From the NCBI RefSeq assembly GCF_015680705.1, contig NZ_JADNYP010000013.1, positions 62,001-126,000 of the forward strand: DNA of 64,000 bases, in the 5' to 3' direction. This document shows, piece after piece, positions 18,164 through 26,807 of the stretch. The notes below the pieces were generated by a model, which ran no database searches, was not told the origin of the DNA, and saw only the letters and a program-made list of their open reading frames with translations. Position 1 is the first letter of the stretch; every line of letters starts with the position of its first letter. Made by a program: the position numbers and the translations under genes. The stretch is from Pseudomonas fulva (GTDB lineage: Bacteria > Pseudomonadota > Gammaproteobacteria > Pseudomonadales > Pseudomonadaceae).

Positions 18164-18727
18164 ATGCCGGATGCGACCAACCTCACCGCGGTGCTGTTCG
18201 GCCTGCGCGGCTGCCTGGTCCGGCCCCACGACGGCGAACCCTCGCTCGCCCCCGGTGCATTGGACAGCCTTGGCGCGCTTCACCGCCAGCAGGTGCCGTG
18301 CATCTGGATCGACGAACTGGACAGCGCCGAGGCCGCGCGGCTGGCCGCCATGCTTCCGGACTGGTTGCCCGGACAAGCCTTGCAGGCGCCTTCCTGGCCT
18401 GCCCCCGATGCCTGCTGGCAGGCGCTGATGAGCCTAGGCAGCCCGCGCCTGGAGGGCTGCGTGCTGGTCAGCGGCGAGCCACGCCAGCTGCTGTCGGGGC
18501 TCAACGCGGGGCTCTGGACGGTCGGCCTGGCCACTTGCAGTCCCGCCTGCGACCTTGCCAGCCTGGGCTGGCAGTCGATGAGCCAGCAGGACCGTGACTT
18601 GCTGCGCAGCAAGGCCACCCTGGCACTGTTCGACCTTGGCGTGCATTCGGTCATCGACCACCTGGAAGACCTCGACACCTGCCTGGCTGACATCAGCCGA
18701 CGCCGCCAAAAAGGCGAAAAGCCCTGA
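18164..18727 (+). CDS. HAD-like protein with degenerate active site
   Basis: A 187-residue protein with the general order of a small HAD hydrolase: an N-terminal strand, alpha-helical cap-like region, then LEGCVLVSGEPRQLLSGLNAGLWTVGLA, which resembles HAD motif III/IV (usually with DS and AAGM). Motif I, normally DxDGT, reads F-G13-L-R15-G-C, so both catalytic aspartates are replaced. Phosphatase activity is therefore unlikely. The C-terminus (ALFDLGVHSVIDHLEDL) resembles phosphonatase-like proteins. Neighbours are mlaA (divergent) and a DUF4404 gene downstream in the same direction. Family assignment is moderate; I do not know its function. Confidence 0.7.
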   Translation: MPDATNLTAVLFGLRGCLVRPHDGEPSLAPGALDSLGALHRQQVPCIWIDELDSAEAARLAAMLPDWLPGQALQAPSWPAPDACWQALMSLGSPRLEGCVLVSGEPRQLLSGLNAGLWTVGLATCSPACDLASLGWQSMSQQDRDLLRSKATLALFDLGVHSVIDHLEDLDTCLADISRRRQKGEKP

Positions 18728-18851
18728 AACAGTCATGCCGATTGCGCTCGGGCAGAGCCACGCAGGGTGAATTACGCTTTCAAGGCAGGCGAGAACCTTT
18801 GCCGCTCGGCCGAGGTCCATGCCTGTGCCTATTCACTGAGGGAGAACACCC

Positions 18852-19115
18852 ATGCCTGCCCGCGAACTTCAAGAGCAACTCGATAGCCTGCGCGAGCAAC
18901 TGGAGAAGAACCCACCGCTTTCGCTGGAGGAACGCGACCACCTGCATGCCCTCATGCAGCAGATCGAGGCCCAGCTGAAACTGGAGGAGGCCACCCAGGA
19001 CAACAACCTCGCCGATGGGGTCAACCTGGCGGTCGAGCGCTTCGAGGCCGCCCATCCGGACCTTACCGCCACCCTGCGCAATATCGCCACCCATCTCCAT
19101 AGCATGGGCATCTGA
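18852..19115 (+). CDS. DUF4404 family protein
   Basis: An 87-residue soluble protein, mostly helical: MPARELQEQLDSLREQLEKN, then LSLEERDHLHALMQQIEAQL and VERFEAAHPDLTATLRNIATHLHSMGI. The length and the last motif are those of DUF4404, found in pseudomonads beside this HAD-like gene. Probably a small coiled-coil protein; no function is known. The GGGAGAACACC Shine-Dalgarno supports the ATG at 18852. Confidence 0.85.
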   Translation: MPARELQEQLDSLREQLEKNPPLSLEERDHLHALMQQIEAQLKLEEATQDNNLADGVNLAVERFEAAHPDLTATLRNIATHLHSMGI

Positions 19116-19228
19116 AGCGAGCGCCTGGCCGATGCCGGGCGCTGTGCCATGTCGCCACGAACAGCACGGTCAGCCGAGCCTGACCAACCGTCCGTGCCAG
19201 CTGTCAGGCAGCGCGGGCCCGCCTGCGC

Positions 19229-20059
19229 TCACTGGCGAACCAGGCGCACGTTGCCCGGCGCGATCGGCCCGGTGCTGCGATACGGATTGATGTCCAGCCC
19301 GCCACGACGCACGTACCGGGCGTACACGGTAAGGTGCTGCGGGTCCAGCAATCGCTGGAGATCGAGGAAGATGCGTTCCACGCATTGTTCATGGAAGTCC
19401 GCATGCTGGCGGAAGCTGACCAGGTAGGCCAGCAGGCTGGCCGGCTCCAGGGCGCTGCCTTGATACTCGACCACCACGCTTCCCCAGTCCGGCTGGCCGG
19501 TCACTGGGCAATTGGACTTGAGCAAGTGGCTGTGCCAGGTCTCTGCCACCTGACGCGCCGGGTCGCAACGCAACAGTTCGGGACGCGGCCGGGCATAATC
19601 GCTGACACTGATCTCCAGGTCGTCGATGCACCGACCCGGCAGGCCGGTCACGCCCTGGGCCTCGACCTGCTCCAGGCTGCGCACCTGCACGGCCACCGGC
19701 TTGCCGGCGACGGCCGACAGGTCTCGCTCCAGACAGGCCCGCACCGCATCGGTGGATTCGAATACGGTCTGGTTCAGCGAATTGAGGTACAACTTGAACG
19801 ACTTCGACTCGATGATGTTCGGCGAATCCGCTGCGATGGCGAACTCACCGATGGCCACGACCGGCTTGCCCGATGGCAACAGCCAGGACAGCTCGAAGCA
19901 GTTCCAGTAGTCCACGCCCTGCCATGGCAAGGCCTCGGCGCTGACCCCGAGCTCGGCCCACTTGGCCGCGCGCGGAATGGGAAACAACAGGGAAGGCGTA
20001 TAGGTAGCGACGTATTCGCTGGTCTTGCCAAGCGGCGAATCTTCTACAGCGCGATGCAT
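19229..20059 (-). CDS. queF: NADPH-dependent 7-cyano-7-deazaguanine reductase QueF
   Basis: A 276-residue enzyme that reduces preQ0 to preQ1 in queuosine synthesis, acting in the cytoplasm. It is the long, two-half form: the N-terminal half carries the substrate-binding [11 protein letters not shown] segment (IIESKSFK), and the C-terminal half the nucleophilic Cys in [15 protein letters not shown] and the Asp/His region [13 protein letters not shown]. It lies 68 bases downstream of the cupredoxin gene on the same strand, an arrangement described in P. putida as copper-inducible cinAQ, where cinQ is this reductase. So regulation by copper through CinRS is likely, by established knowledge of that locus plus the operator seen at 20693-20707. 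Confidence 0.96.
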   Translation of the reverse strand: MHRAVEDSPLGKTSEYVATYTPSLLFPIPRAAKWAELGVSAEALPWQGVDYWNCFELSWLLPSGKPVVAIGEFAIAADSPNIIESKSFKLYLNSLNQTVFESTDAVRACLERDLSAVAGKPVAVQVRSLEQVEAQGVTGLPGRCIDDLEISVSDYARPRPELLRCDPARQVAETWHSHLLKSNCPVTGQPDWGSVVVEYQGSALEPASLLAYLVSFRQHADFHEQCVERIFLDLQRLLDPQHLTVYARYVRRGGLDINPYRSTGPIAPGNVRLVRQ

Positions 20060-20082
20060 GGAGTCTGTTCCGTGAAACGTGA

Positions 20083-20094
20083 AATGACGTCATT
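20083..20094. promoter_or_regulatory. 12-bp palindrome between cupredoxin gene and queF
   Basis: AATGACGTCATT is a perfect palindrome inside the 68-base gap before queF. It could be a regulator site giving queF its own control. No factor can be named. Confidence 0.35.
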
Positions 20095-20127
20095 CTACCG
20101 ACTTTGCCTGTCCGCTTGGGGGCGACA

Positions 20128-20616
20128 TTACTCGATGGTCAACGGACCGACCATGCCGGCCTGGTAGTGCCCTGGCACGTTGCAGGCGAATTCGATCGGC
20201 GCCCCAGCCTTGAATGTCCAGGCGAGCTCTGCGCGCTGGCCGGGCATGACCAGCACGCTGTTGGGGTGGTCATGGACATGCGCGGCATGCTGATGCTCGC
20301 CGTGCCCCGTGGAGCCATCCTGAACCGACATGGACATGGCCAGCATCTGTTTCTGATGCTCGGCATGCATGGCCTTGTCCCCCAGGTTGAATTCATGGGG
20401 CAGGCGGCCCTGGTTGATCACCACGAAGCGCACCGTCTCGCCCGCCTTGACGCGCAGGCTTTTCGGCTCGAAGGCAATGTCCTCGAGCACGACCTGGACG
20501 GTACGGTCGGCCTTCGCCGCATCGGCTGGCTCACCGAAGGCGAAGGCCTGCGTGGCGCCAGCCTGAGACGACAAAGTGCTCAACGCCAGCAGGGCAACGA
20601 TCGAAAGGTGCTTCAT
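20128..20616 (-). CDS. cinA: Periplasmic cupredoxin, CinA-like
   Basis: A 162-residue exported type I copper protein. Signal peptide MKHLSIVALLALSTLSSQAGA. The plastocyanin-like fold (VVLEDIAFEPKSLRVKAGETVRFVVINQG) carries ligands His in RLPHEFNL and Cys/His/Met in FACNVPGHYQAGM. Between these is an insertion rich in Met and His (MHAEHQKQMLAMSMS, GHGEHQHAAHVHDH), a probable extra copper-binding loop. It is divergent from a CopR-type regulator with a shared operator, and upstream of queF. The name follows the described P. putida cinAQ-cinRS locus; identity with CinA is inferred from this context. Confidence 0.88.
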   Translation of the reverse strand: MKHLSIVALLALSTLSSQAGATQAFAFGEPADAAKADRTVQVVLEDIAFEPKSLRVKAGETVRFVVINQGRLPHEFNLGDKAMHAEHQKQMLAMSMSVQDGSTGHGEHQHAAHVHDHPNSVLVMPGQRAELAWTFKAGAPIEFACNVPGHYQAGMVGPLTIE

Positions 20617-20692
20617 GTAGGACGGCTCCAATGGACGCGTGGATTGGAGCAACAGCCTAGCCACCTGGGCCTGCCAGTACGCTGACGGCTGG

Positions 20693-20707
20693 ATTACATC
20701 TTTGTCA
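20693..20707. promoter_or_regulatory. CopR/CinR-type box between divergent copper genes
   Basis: On the minus strand it reads TGACA-AAGA-TGTAAT, exactly fitting the known copper-box pattern TGACA-N4-TGTNAT. It lies about 77 bases upstream of the cupredoxin start and about 67 bases upstream of the regulator start, well placed to control both. Confidence 0.75.
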
Positions 20708-20773
20708 GCTTGGGTCTGCCGGGGCGCCCTGGCGTATGATGACGCGGCCCATTCCCGGATATCGTGTAGAACC

Positions 20774-21454
20774 ATGAAGCTGCTGATCGTCGAAGACCAG
20801 GCCAGAACCGGCCAGTACCTGCGCCAAGGACTGAGCGAAGCAGGCTTCGCCAGCGAGCTTGTCGACGACGGGCACGCTGGCCTGCAACGAGCCCTGAGCG
20901 GCGAACACGACCTGCTGATTCTGGATGTCATGCTGCCCGGTCGCGATGGCTGGCAGATCCTCCAGGCCGTGCGCCAGGCGGGCCTGCCCATGCCGGTTCT
21001 GTTCCTGACCGCGCGTGACGCCATCGAGGACCGTGTGCGAGGCCTGGAACTGGGCGCCGATGATTACCTGGTCAAGCCATTCGCCTTCGCCGAGTTGCTG
21101 GCACGCGTGCGGACCTTGCTCAGGCGCGGCAGCCAACCGTCCCAGGAAACCAGCCTCGGCCTGCGCGACCTGCGCCTTGACCTGGTGCGTCGGCGTGCCG
21201 AGCGCGCCGGCCAGCGTATCGACCTGACTGCCAGGGAATTCGCCTTGCTCGAGCTGCTGCTGCGACGTCAGGGCGAGGTACTGCCCAAGTCGCTGATCGC
21301 CTCGCAGGTCTGGGACATGAACTTCGACAGCGATACCAACATCATCGAAGTGGCGATCCGCCGCCTGCGGGCGAAGATCGACGACCCCCATCCCGACAAG
21401 CTGATCCACACGGTACGTGGCATGGGCTACGTGCTCGAAGAGCGCCAGGCCTGA
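20774..21454 (+). CDS. cinR: Copper-responsive OmpR-family response regulator (CinR/CopR-like)
   Basis: A 226-residue regulator. The receiver domain has MKLLIVEDQ, phospho-acceptor Asp in [14 protein letters not shown] (near residue 51), [12 protein letters not shown] and [15 protein letters not shown]. The C-terminal winged helix shows [21 protein letters not shown] and the recognition-helix end [15 protein letters not shown]...[12 protein letters not shown], the CusR/CopR/IrlR type. Its stop overlaps the kinase start (TGATG), so the two are coupled. The box at 20693-20707 lies upstream and supports a copper regulon with autoregulation. Confidence 0.93.
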   Translation: MKLLIVEDQARTGQYLRQGLSEAGFASELVDDGHAGLQRALSGEHDLLILDVMLPGRDGWQILQAVRQAGLPMPVLFLTARDAIEDRVRGLELGADDYLVKPFAFAELLARVRTLLRRGSQPSQETSLGLRDLRLDLVRRRAERAGQRIDLTAREFALLELLLRRQGEVLPKSLIASQVWDMNFDSDTNIIEVAIRRLRAKIDDPHPDKLIHTVRGMGYVLEERQA

Positions 21455-22809
21455 TGCACCGCGTCTCGCTCGGCACGCGTCTGGCCATGCTGTTCGCCGC
21501 TTGCAGCGCCGTGGTATCGCTGCTGGCAGGCATCCTGTTCAGCAGCGCCAGTGAACGGCACTTCATCGAACTGGACCAGCAGTTGCTTCAGCCCCGCCTG
21601 GCATCGCTGCGCAACCTGCTCGCCATGCTCGACACCGAAGACGATCTGGCCCAGCACCTGGCGAGCCTGCGCGAAGCGCTTGGCCATCAGGCCGAGCTTG
21701 CCCTGCGCATACGTGCAGCCAATGGCAGCATATGGTTCGACAGCCGGGACGGCTTGCCAGGCGCCCTGGAGCCGCTGGGGCTGACCAGCGTGCATGCCGA
21801 CGGCGTCGACTACCGAGTCCTGGCTGCCCGCCTGCGCGATGACCAGCCTCGCTCACCGCAGCTGGCGTTGTTCCTCGACATCACCCATCACCAGCATTTT
21901 CTGCAACACATGCAGCGGTTGATCTGGTCGACGGTCGGCCTGTCGGCGCTGGCCACCGCCCTGCTCGGGGCCTGGGCCGTACGCCGCGGCCTGCGACCGC
22001 TGCGCCAGATGAGTCGAATCACCGCGAACGTTTCGGCCCGCTCGCTGACCACGCGCCTGCCGGTGACACAAATGCCCGAGGAGCTGGCCCACCTGGGCGA
22101 AACGCTCAATGCCATGCTCGAACGCCTGGAGGAAGCCTTCCAGCGTCTTTCGGCCTTTTCCGCCGATATCGCCCACGAGCTGCGCACACCGCTGTCGAAC
22201 CTGCTTACCCACACTCAGGTCACGCTCACGCGCACACGCAACCTGGAAGAGTACCGGGAAGCGTTGCACGACAACCTCGAGGAGCTCCAGTGGATGGCCC
22301 AGCTGGTGAACGACATGCTTTACCTGGCCAAGGCCGATCACGGCTTGCTGACCCCGAGCCGCCAGAAATTGACGCTGCATGACGAGCTCGATGCGCTGCT
22401 GGAATACCATGCCTTGCTCGCCGAAGACAGAGGCATCACCTTGGCACGAAACGGTCAGGCCTGGTTGCACGGTGACCGGCACATGCTGCGCCGGGCCTTT
22501 TCCAATTTGCTGGACAATGCCTTGCGCTTCACCCCGCCCGCCGGAACGGTCCGGGTCAGTTGCGATACCAGTGCGCAGCGCGTGCGCATCGTCATTGCCA
22601 ATACCGGACCTGCCATCGAACCCAGCCTGCTGCCCCGCCTGTTCGACCGTTTCTTGCGCGCCGACCCGGCACGCCGGGAAGGTCGAAGCGAGCACGCCGG
22701 CCTGGGCCTTGCGATCACTCGCTCGATCATCCAGGCCCACGCTGGAACCATCACCGCCGAATGTGACGCAGGCTGGACCTGCTTCGTGATCGAGTTGCCG
22801 GTGCCCTGA
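21454..22809 (+). CDS. cinS: Copper-sensing histidine kinase (CinS/CopS-like)
   Basis: A 451-residue membrane kinase: TM1 about 8-30, periplasmic sensor about 31-155, TM2 about 157-177, HAMP (RRGLRPLRQMSRITANVS), H-box FSADIAHELRTPLSN, N-box NLLDNALRF, and G-box HAGLGLAITRSI. The periplasmic domain carries His36 and a His cluster at 145-148 (ITHHQH), matching, as I recall, the histidines (reported as H37 and H147) needed for copper sensing in P. putida CinS. It phosphorylates the regulator encoded just upstream. Heavy-metal sensor kinase family. It is convergent with lolE. Confidence 0.92.
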   Translation: MHRVSLGTRLAMLFAACSAVVSLLAGILFSSASERHFIELDQQLLQPRLASLRNLLAMLDTEDDLAQHLASLREALGHQAELALRIRAANGSIWFDSRDGLPGALEPLGLTSVHADGVDYRVLAARLRDDQPRSPQLALFLDITHHQHFLQHMQRLIWSTVGLSALATALLGAWAVRRGLRPLRQMSRITANVSARSLTTRLPVTQMPEELAHLGETLNAMLERLEEAFQRLSAFSADIAHELRTPLSNLLTHTQVTLTRTRNLEEYREALHDNLEELQWMAQLVNDMLYLAKADHGLLTPSRQKLTLHDELDALLEYHALLAEDRGITLARNGQAWLHGDRHMLRRAFSNLLDNALRFTPPAGTVRVSCDTSAQRVRIVIANTGPAIEPSLLPRLFDRFLRADPARREGRSEHAGLGLAITRSIIQAHAGTITAECDAGWTCFVIELPVP

Positions 22810-22849
22810 GCCGGAGCACCACGAGGCGCCCCGGCTGCCGGGACAGGGT

Positions 22850-24094
22850 TCACTCGTAGCGCAAGGCGTAGGCCGGCTCTACCTGCGAGGCGCGATAGGC
22901 CGGGTAGATCGTCGCCAGGAAGCTCATCACCAGCCCGGCCGTGCAGATCAGGCCGACATCGCCCCATTGCAGCTCCGATGGCAGGCTGCTGATGAAATAC
23001 ACGTCGGAGGTGAAGATATGCTGGCCGCTGATGCGCTCCAGCCAGCCGACGATCTGGCTGACATTGAGCGCGGCGATCACGCCCAGCACGCCACCGAGCA
23101 ACGTGCCCACCACGCCGATCAGGCTGCCCTGGACCATGAAGGTGCCCATGATCTGCGCCGGGGTGGCGCCGATGGTACGCAGGATGGCGATATCGGCGCC
23201 CTTGTCGTTCACCACCATCACCAGGGTAGCGATGATGTTGAAGGCCGCGACGGCGATGATCATCAGCAGCAACAGCCCGATCATGGTCTTCTCCATCTTC
23301 ATCGCGCTGAACAGGCTGCCCTGGGTGTGCGACCAGTCATCGGCGCGATAGCCGTCGCCGAGCGCGGCGGCGATGGCCTTGGAGACCTGCGGCGCGGCAT
23401 ACAGGTCATGCAGCTTCAGCCGTACGCCCTGCACCTGGCCCGGCGCCCAGCGCTGCATCTGGCCGGCATCGGCGACATGCACATAGGCTTGCGAACCGTC
23501 CAGCTCGGCCCCGACCTTGAAGATCCCGACCACCGTGAGCCGCTGCATGCGCGGGGTGATGCCGCCGGGGGCACTGCTGATCTCGGGCACGATCAAGGTC
23601 AGCTTGTCGCCGCTGTCGAGGCCAAAGCGCTTGGCGGTCAGCTCGCCCAGCACCACGCCGTATTCCCCTGGCCGCAGCGCCTGCAGGTCGCCCCGGACGA
23701 GGTGCTGGCCGACGATGGACACCTTGCCCTCCTGCGCCGGGTCGATGCCGCTGACCTGGATCGGCTGCATGCCACCCTTGTAGGAAAGCATGCCCTCCAT
23801 TTCGGTCAGCGGCGCGGCGGCCACGACCGCCGGGTTGCGCATGGCGGCCTCGGCGACGCCGCGCCAGTCATCCAGAGGCTGCACGCCCAGGATGCTGGCG
23901 TGCGGCACGAGGCCAAGGATGCGTGAACTCATCTCGCGCTGGAAGCCGTTCATCACCGACAACACCACGATCATCGCCAGCACGCCCAGGGACAGGCCGA
24001 TCATCGAAGTCATCGAGATGAACGAGATGAAGTGATTGCGGCGCTTGGCACGGGTGTAGCGAGCACCGATGAACAAGGGCAAGGGTCTGAACAT
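22850..24094 (-). CDS. lolE: Lipoprotein-releasing ABC transporter permease LolE
   Basis: A 414-residue inner-membrane permease of the LolCDE system, which extracts outer-membrane lipoproteins and passes them to LolA. A TM segment near 25-50 ([22 protein letters not shown]), a large periplasmic domain, then three C-terminal TM segments ([62 protein letters not shown]). Third gene of the minus-strand lolC-lolD-lolE operon. The frame also opens at 24106; MFRPLPLFIGARYTRAKR matches the paralogue lolC. Which permease is C and which E is set by order and is tentative. Confidence 0.9.
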   Translation of the reverse strand: MFRPLPLFIGARYTRAKRRNHFISFISMTSMIGLSLGVLAMIVVLSVMNGFQREMSSRILGLVPHASILGVQPLDDWRGVAEAAMRNPAVVAAAPLTEMEGMLSYKGGMQPIQVSGIDPAQEGKVSIVGQHLVRGDLQALRPGEYGVVLGELTAKRFGLDSGDKLTLIVPEISSAPGGITPRMQRLTVVGIFKVGAELDGSQAYVHVADAGQMQRWAPGQVQGVRLKLHDLYAAPQVSKAIAAALGDGYRADDWSHTQGSLFSAMKMEKTMIGLLLLMIIAVAAFNIIATLVMVVNDKGADIAILRTIGATPAQIMGTFMVQGSLIGVVGTLLGGVLGVIAALNVSQIVGWLERISGQHIFTSDVYFISSLPSELQWGDVGLICTAGLVMSFLATIYPAYRASQVEPAYALRYE

Positions 24095-24154
24095 GTCGGG
24101 GAACATCCAATGGAAAATAGGAACGGGGCAGCACGCCTGCCCCGTGCGATCGAT

Positions 24155-24838
24155 TCAGATCGGCACCAGCTGGCCATCTTCCAGGCGCAGCACACGGTCC
24201 ATCTGGCGCGCCAGGCTCAAGTCGTGGGTCACCACCAGGAACGCCGTGCGCGAAGCGCCCGAGAGCTCGCGCATCAGCTCCTGGATACCTTGCGCCGTAT
24301 GATGGTCGAGGTTGCCGGTGGGCTCGTCGAGCATCACCAGGCCAGGCCGGTTGACCAGGGCGCGCGCGATGGCCACGCGCTGGCGTTCGCCACCTGACAG
24401 CTCGGCCGGCTTGTGGTTGAGCCGGTGCCCCAGCCCGACCCGCTCGAGCAAGGCGCAGGCCCGCTCGCGAGCCTCGGGAATCGCCGTGCGGCCGATCAGC
24501 AACGGCATGCACACGTTCTCCAGGGCGGTGAACTCCGGCAGCAAGTGGTGGAACTGGTAGACGAAGCCCAGCGCCCGGTTGCGCAACAGCCCCCGGGCCC
24601 GCTCGCCAAGGGCCGACAGCTCTTCGCCGGCGAGCCAGACGCTGCCCTCGGTCGGGGTGTCCAGCCCCCCCAGCAGGTTGAGCAAGGTACTCTTGCCCGA
24701 TCCGGAGCTACCGACGATCGCGACCCGTTCTCCAGGGTGCAGCTCCAATTGCAGGCCCGACAGCACCTGCACCGATTCCGGCCCCTCCTCGTAGGACTTG
24801 CCCAGGTTGCGGCAGCTCAGTACGGCTTTTTCACTCAT
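24155..24838 (-). CDS. lolD: Lipoprotein-releasing ABC transporter ATPase LolD
   Basis: A 227-residue ATPase that powers LolC/LolE. Walker [13 protein letters not shown], signature [15 protein letters not shown], Walker [12 protein letters not shown] and switch His in [24 protein letters not shown] at 24838 looks like the family N-terminus with a GAGTGAG Shine-Dalgarno; a start at 24853 is also possible and would overlap lolC by 8 bases. Flanked by both permeases on the same strand, with a 60-base gap to lolE. Confidence 0.95.
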   Translation of the reverse strand: MSEKAVLSCRNLGKSYEEGPESVQVLSGLQLELHPGERVAIVGSSGSGKSTLLNLLGGLDTPTEGSVWLAGEELSALGERARGLLRNRALGFVYQFHHLLPEFTALENVCMPLLIGRTAIPEARERACALLERVGLGHRLNHKPAELSGGERQRVAIARALVNRPGLVMLDEPTGNLDHHTAQGIQELMRELSGASRTAFLVVTHDLSLARQMDRVLRLEDGQLVPI

Positions 24839-24845
24839 GCGCGAC

Positions 24846-26096
24846 TCACTCATAACGTAGCGCCTCCGCCGGCTGGGTGCGCGCCGCGCGCCAGGCCGGA
24901 TACAAGGTGGCGAGGAAACTCAGGACCAATGCCGCGCCGCAGACCATCCATACGTCTCGGGCGAGGATCTGCGAAGGCAGGTAGTCGATGAAATACACGT
25001 CGGCATTGAGGAACTTGTGCCCGATCAGCTTCTCCAGCCCGGCGATGGCGGCACTCACGTTGAGCGCCGCGAGAATGCCGAGCGCGGCCCCGGCCAAGGT
25101 TCCAAGCACCCCGATGACCGTGCCCTGGACCATGAAGATGGCCATGATCTGCCGCGGCGTGGCGCCAAGGGTGCGCAAGATCGCGATATCGCCTTTCTTG
25201 TCGTTGACCACCATGACCAGGGTCGAAATGATGTTGAAGGCCGCCACGGCCACGATCAGCAGCAACAGCAGCCCGATCATCGCCTTCTCCATGCGGATGG
25301 CCTGGTACAGGTTGCCATGGGTACGGGTCCAGTCGCGGGCATAGAATTCCTGTTCGCCCAGGCGCTGGGCGATGTCCCAGGCCACGCGTGGCGCCTGGAA
25401 CAGGTCGTCGAACTTCAGGCGCAAGCCCTGCACCTGGTCGGCTTTCCAGCGATGCAGGCGCGACAGGTCCGACAGGTTGGTCAGCCCCAGGTAGCCATCG
25501 ATCTCGCCGGCACCGACATGGAAGATGCCGACCACCGTGAAACGCTTCATGCGCGGGAACATCCCGGCCGGAGTGATACTGACCTCCGGCGCCACGAAGG
25601 TGAGCTTGTCGCCGACCCCCACGCCCAGCTTGGCCGCGGCCTTGTCACCGATCATGATGCCCCAGCTGCCAGGTGCCAGCTGGTCCAGGCGCCCCTGGCG
25701 GACGAAGTCGTCGATGATCGACACCTCGCGCTCGCGGGCCGGCTCGATGCCATTGAGCAGAACCTTCTGCACCTTGCCGTCATGGGTCAGCAGGCCCTGC
25801 ATCTGGGTAAACGGCGCAACCGCCTGCACCTGGGGATTGCGCCTGGCTTTCTCGGCCAGGGCGGGCCAGTCATCGATCGGCTGGCCAGTTTCCAGGGTGG
25901 CGTGAGGCACCATGCCCAGCACGCGGGTGCGCATCTCGTGATCGAAGCCGTTCATGACCGAGAGCACCACGATCATCACCACCACGCCCAGGGCGAGGCC
26001 GATCATCGAAGTCAGGGAAATGAACGAGACGAAATGGTTGCGACGCTTGGCACGGGTGTAGCGCGTACCGATGAATACGAAAAGAGGTCTGAACAT
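24846..26096 (-). CDS. lolC: Lipoprotein-releasing ABC transporter permease LolC
   Basis: A 416-residue paralogue of LolE, with the same start ([20 protein letters not shown]), same N-terminal TM ([22 protein letters not shown]), a long periplasmic domain ([20 protein letters not shown]) and three C-terminal TM segments. It forms the LolCDE complex with LolD and LolE. First gene of the operon; its 3' end is at or near the lolD start. LolC is usually the subunit that recruits LolA. Divergent from a PilZ gene. Confidence 0.92.
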   Translation of the reverse strand: MFRPLFVFIGTRYTRAKRRNHFVSFISLTSMIGLALGVVVMIVVLSVMNGFDHEMRTRVLGMVPHATLETGQPIDDWPALAEKARRNPQVQAVAPFTQMQGLLTHDGKVQKVLLNGIEPAREREVSIIDDFVRQGRLDQLAPGSWGIMIGDKAAAKLGVGVGDKLTFVAPEVSITPAGMFPRMKRFTVVGIFHVGAGEIDGYLGLTNLSDLSRLHRWKADQVQGLRLKFDDLFQAPRVAWDIAQRLGEQEFYARDWTRTHGNLYQAIRMEKAMIGLLLLLIVAVAAFNIISTLVMVVNDKKGDIAILRTLGATPRQIMAIFMVQGTVIGVLGTLAGAALGILAALNVSAAIAGLEKLIGHKFLNADVYFIDYLPSQILARDVWMVCGAALVLSFLATLYPAWRAARTQPAEALRYE

Positions 26097-26189
26097 GTCG
26101 GGGCTTGTTCGGATGAAAGGGAACGTCCTTGTGGCGAGGCGCCTGCGGCGGCTTTACACTCGGACCACCGCCGCCAGCATGGGTTCGCC

Positions 26190-26792
26190 ATGACGACTAC
26201 AGACGAAGAAGATCGCCGCGAATACTACCGTATCGAGGACTCGATCGCACTGCAAATCAGTCCCCTGGCCGACCAGGATGCCGATGCTTGCGCAAGCGCT
26301 CGGGGCGCCTGGCCGCTGTTCGATCTGCTGGGCGAAGTGCATGTGGCCGAATTCGAGTCACAGCACCTGCTGCGCCAGCTTGGCGACAGGGATCGGACCC
26401 TGGCTGCCTTGCTGCGGGCGCAGAACAGGCGCATCGATCTGCTCGGCGCCGTGGTCGCCCGGACCTTGTTCGGCGAGATTGGCGAGCCGCAGCGCGTCAC
26501 GCTGTCCGAAGGCGGCATCGAGTTCGTGCAGGACGCTCCCCTCGAACCTGGCACTGGCGTGGCGACCAGGATGATGCTCATGCCCCAGGGCCTTGGGCTA
26601 TTGTTGCGCGGCCGGGTGGCAGGCTGCCGGCCACGGGCCCGGGGCGGCCACGACATCGCTGTCGAGTTCGTCGAAATCACCGATGCCCAGCGCCAGCTAC
26701 TGGCCCGGCATGTACTGCAGCGCCAGCAGCAGCAACGACGCCAGGCCTTGCAAAGGCATTCTCCTGACGCTGGCCAAGCTCCCTTTTCTTGA
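26190..26792 (+). CDS. PilZ-domain protein
   Basis: A 200-residue cytoplasmic protein. It opens MTTTDEEDRREYYRIEDSIALQIS, with the c-di-GMP-binding RxxxR (R9-R13: REYYR) at the start of the PilZ barrel. A second part, VTLSEGGIEFVQDAPLEPGT, matches [DN]xSxxG with Thr at the usual Asp/Asn place, and ends with GHDIAVEFVEITDAQRQLLARHVL. The inserted central helix (about 55-95) gives a longer layout than a bare PilZ domain. Likely a c-di-GMP receptor, by family knowledge. It is divergent from lolC and 15 bases upstream of the glycerophosphodiesterase gene, so the two may be cotranscribed. Confidence 0.85.
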   Translation: MTTTDEEDRREYYRIEDSIALQISPLADQDADACASARGAWPLFDLLGEVHVAEFESQHLLRQLGDRDRTLAALLRAQNRRIDLLGAVVARTLFGEIGEPQRVTLSEGGIEFVQDAPLEPGTGVATRMMLMPQGLGLLLRGRVAGCRPRARGGHDIAVEFVEITDAQRQLLARHVLQRQQQQRRQALQRHSPDAGQAPFS

Positions 26793-26807
26793 CCTTAAGG
26801 AACGAAC

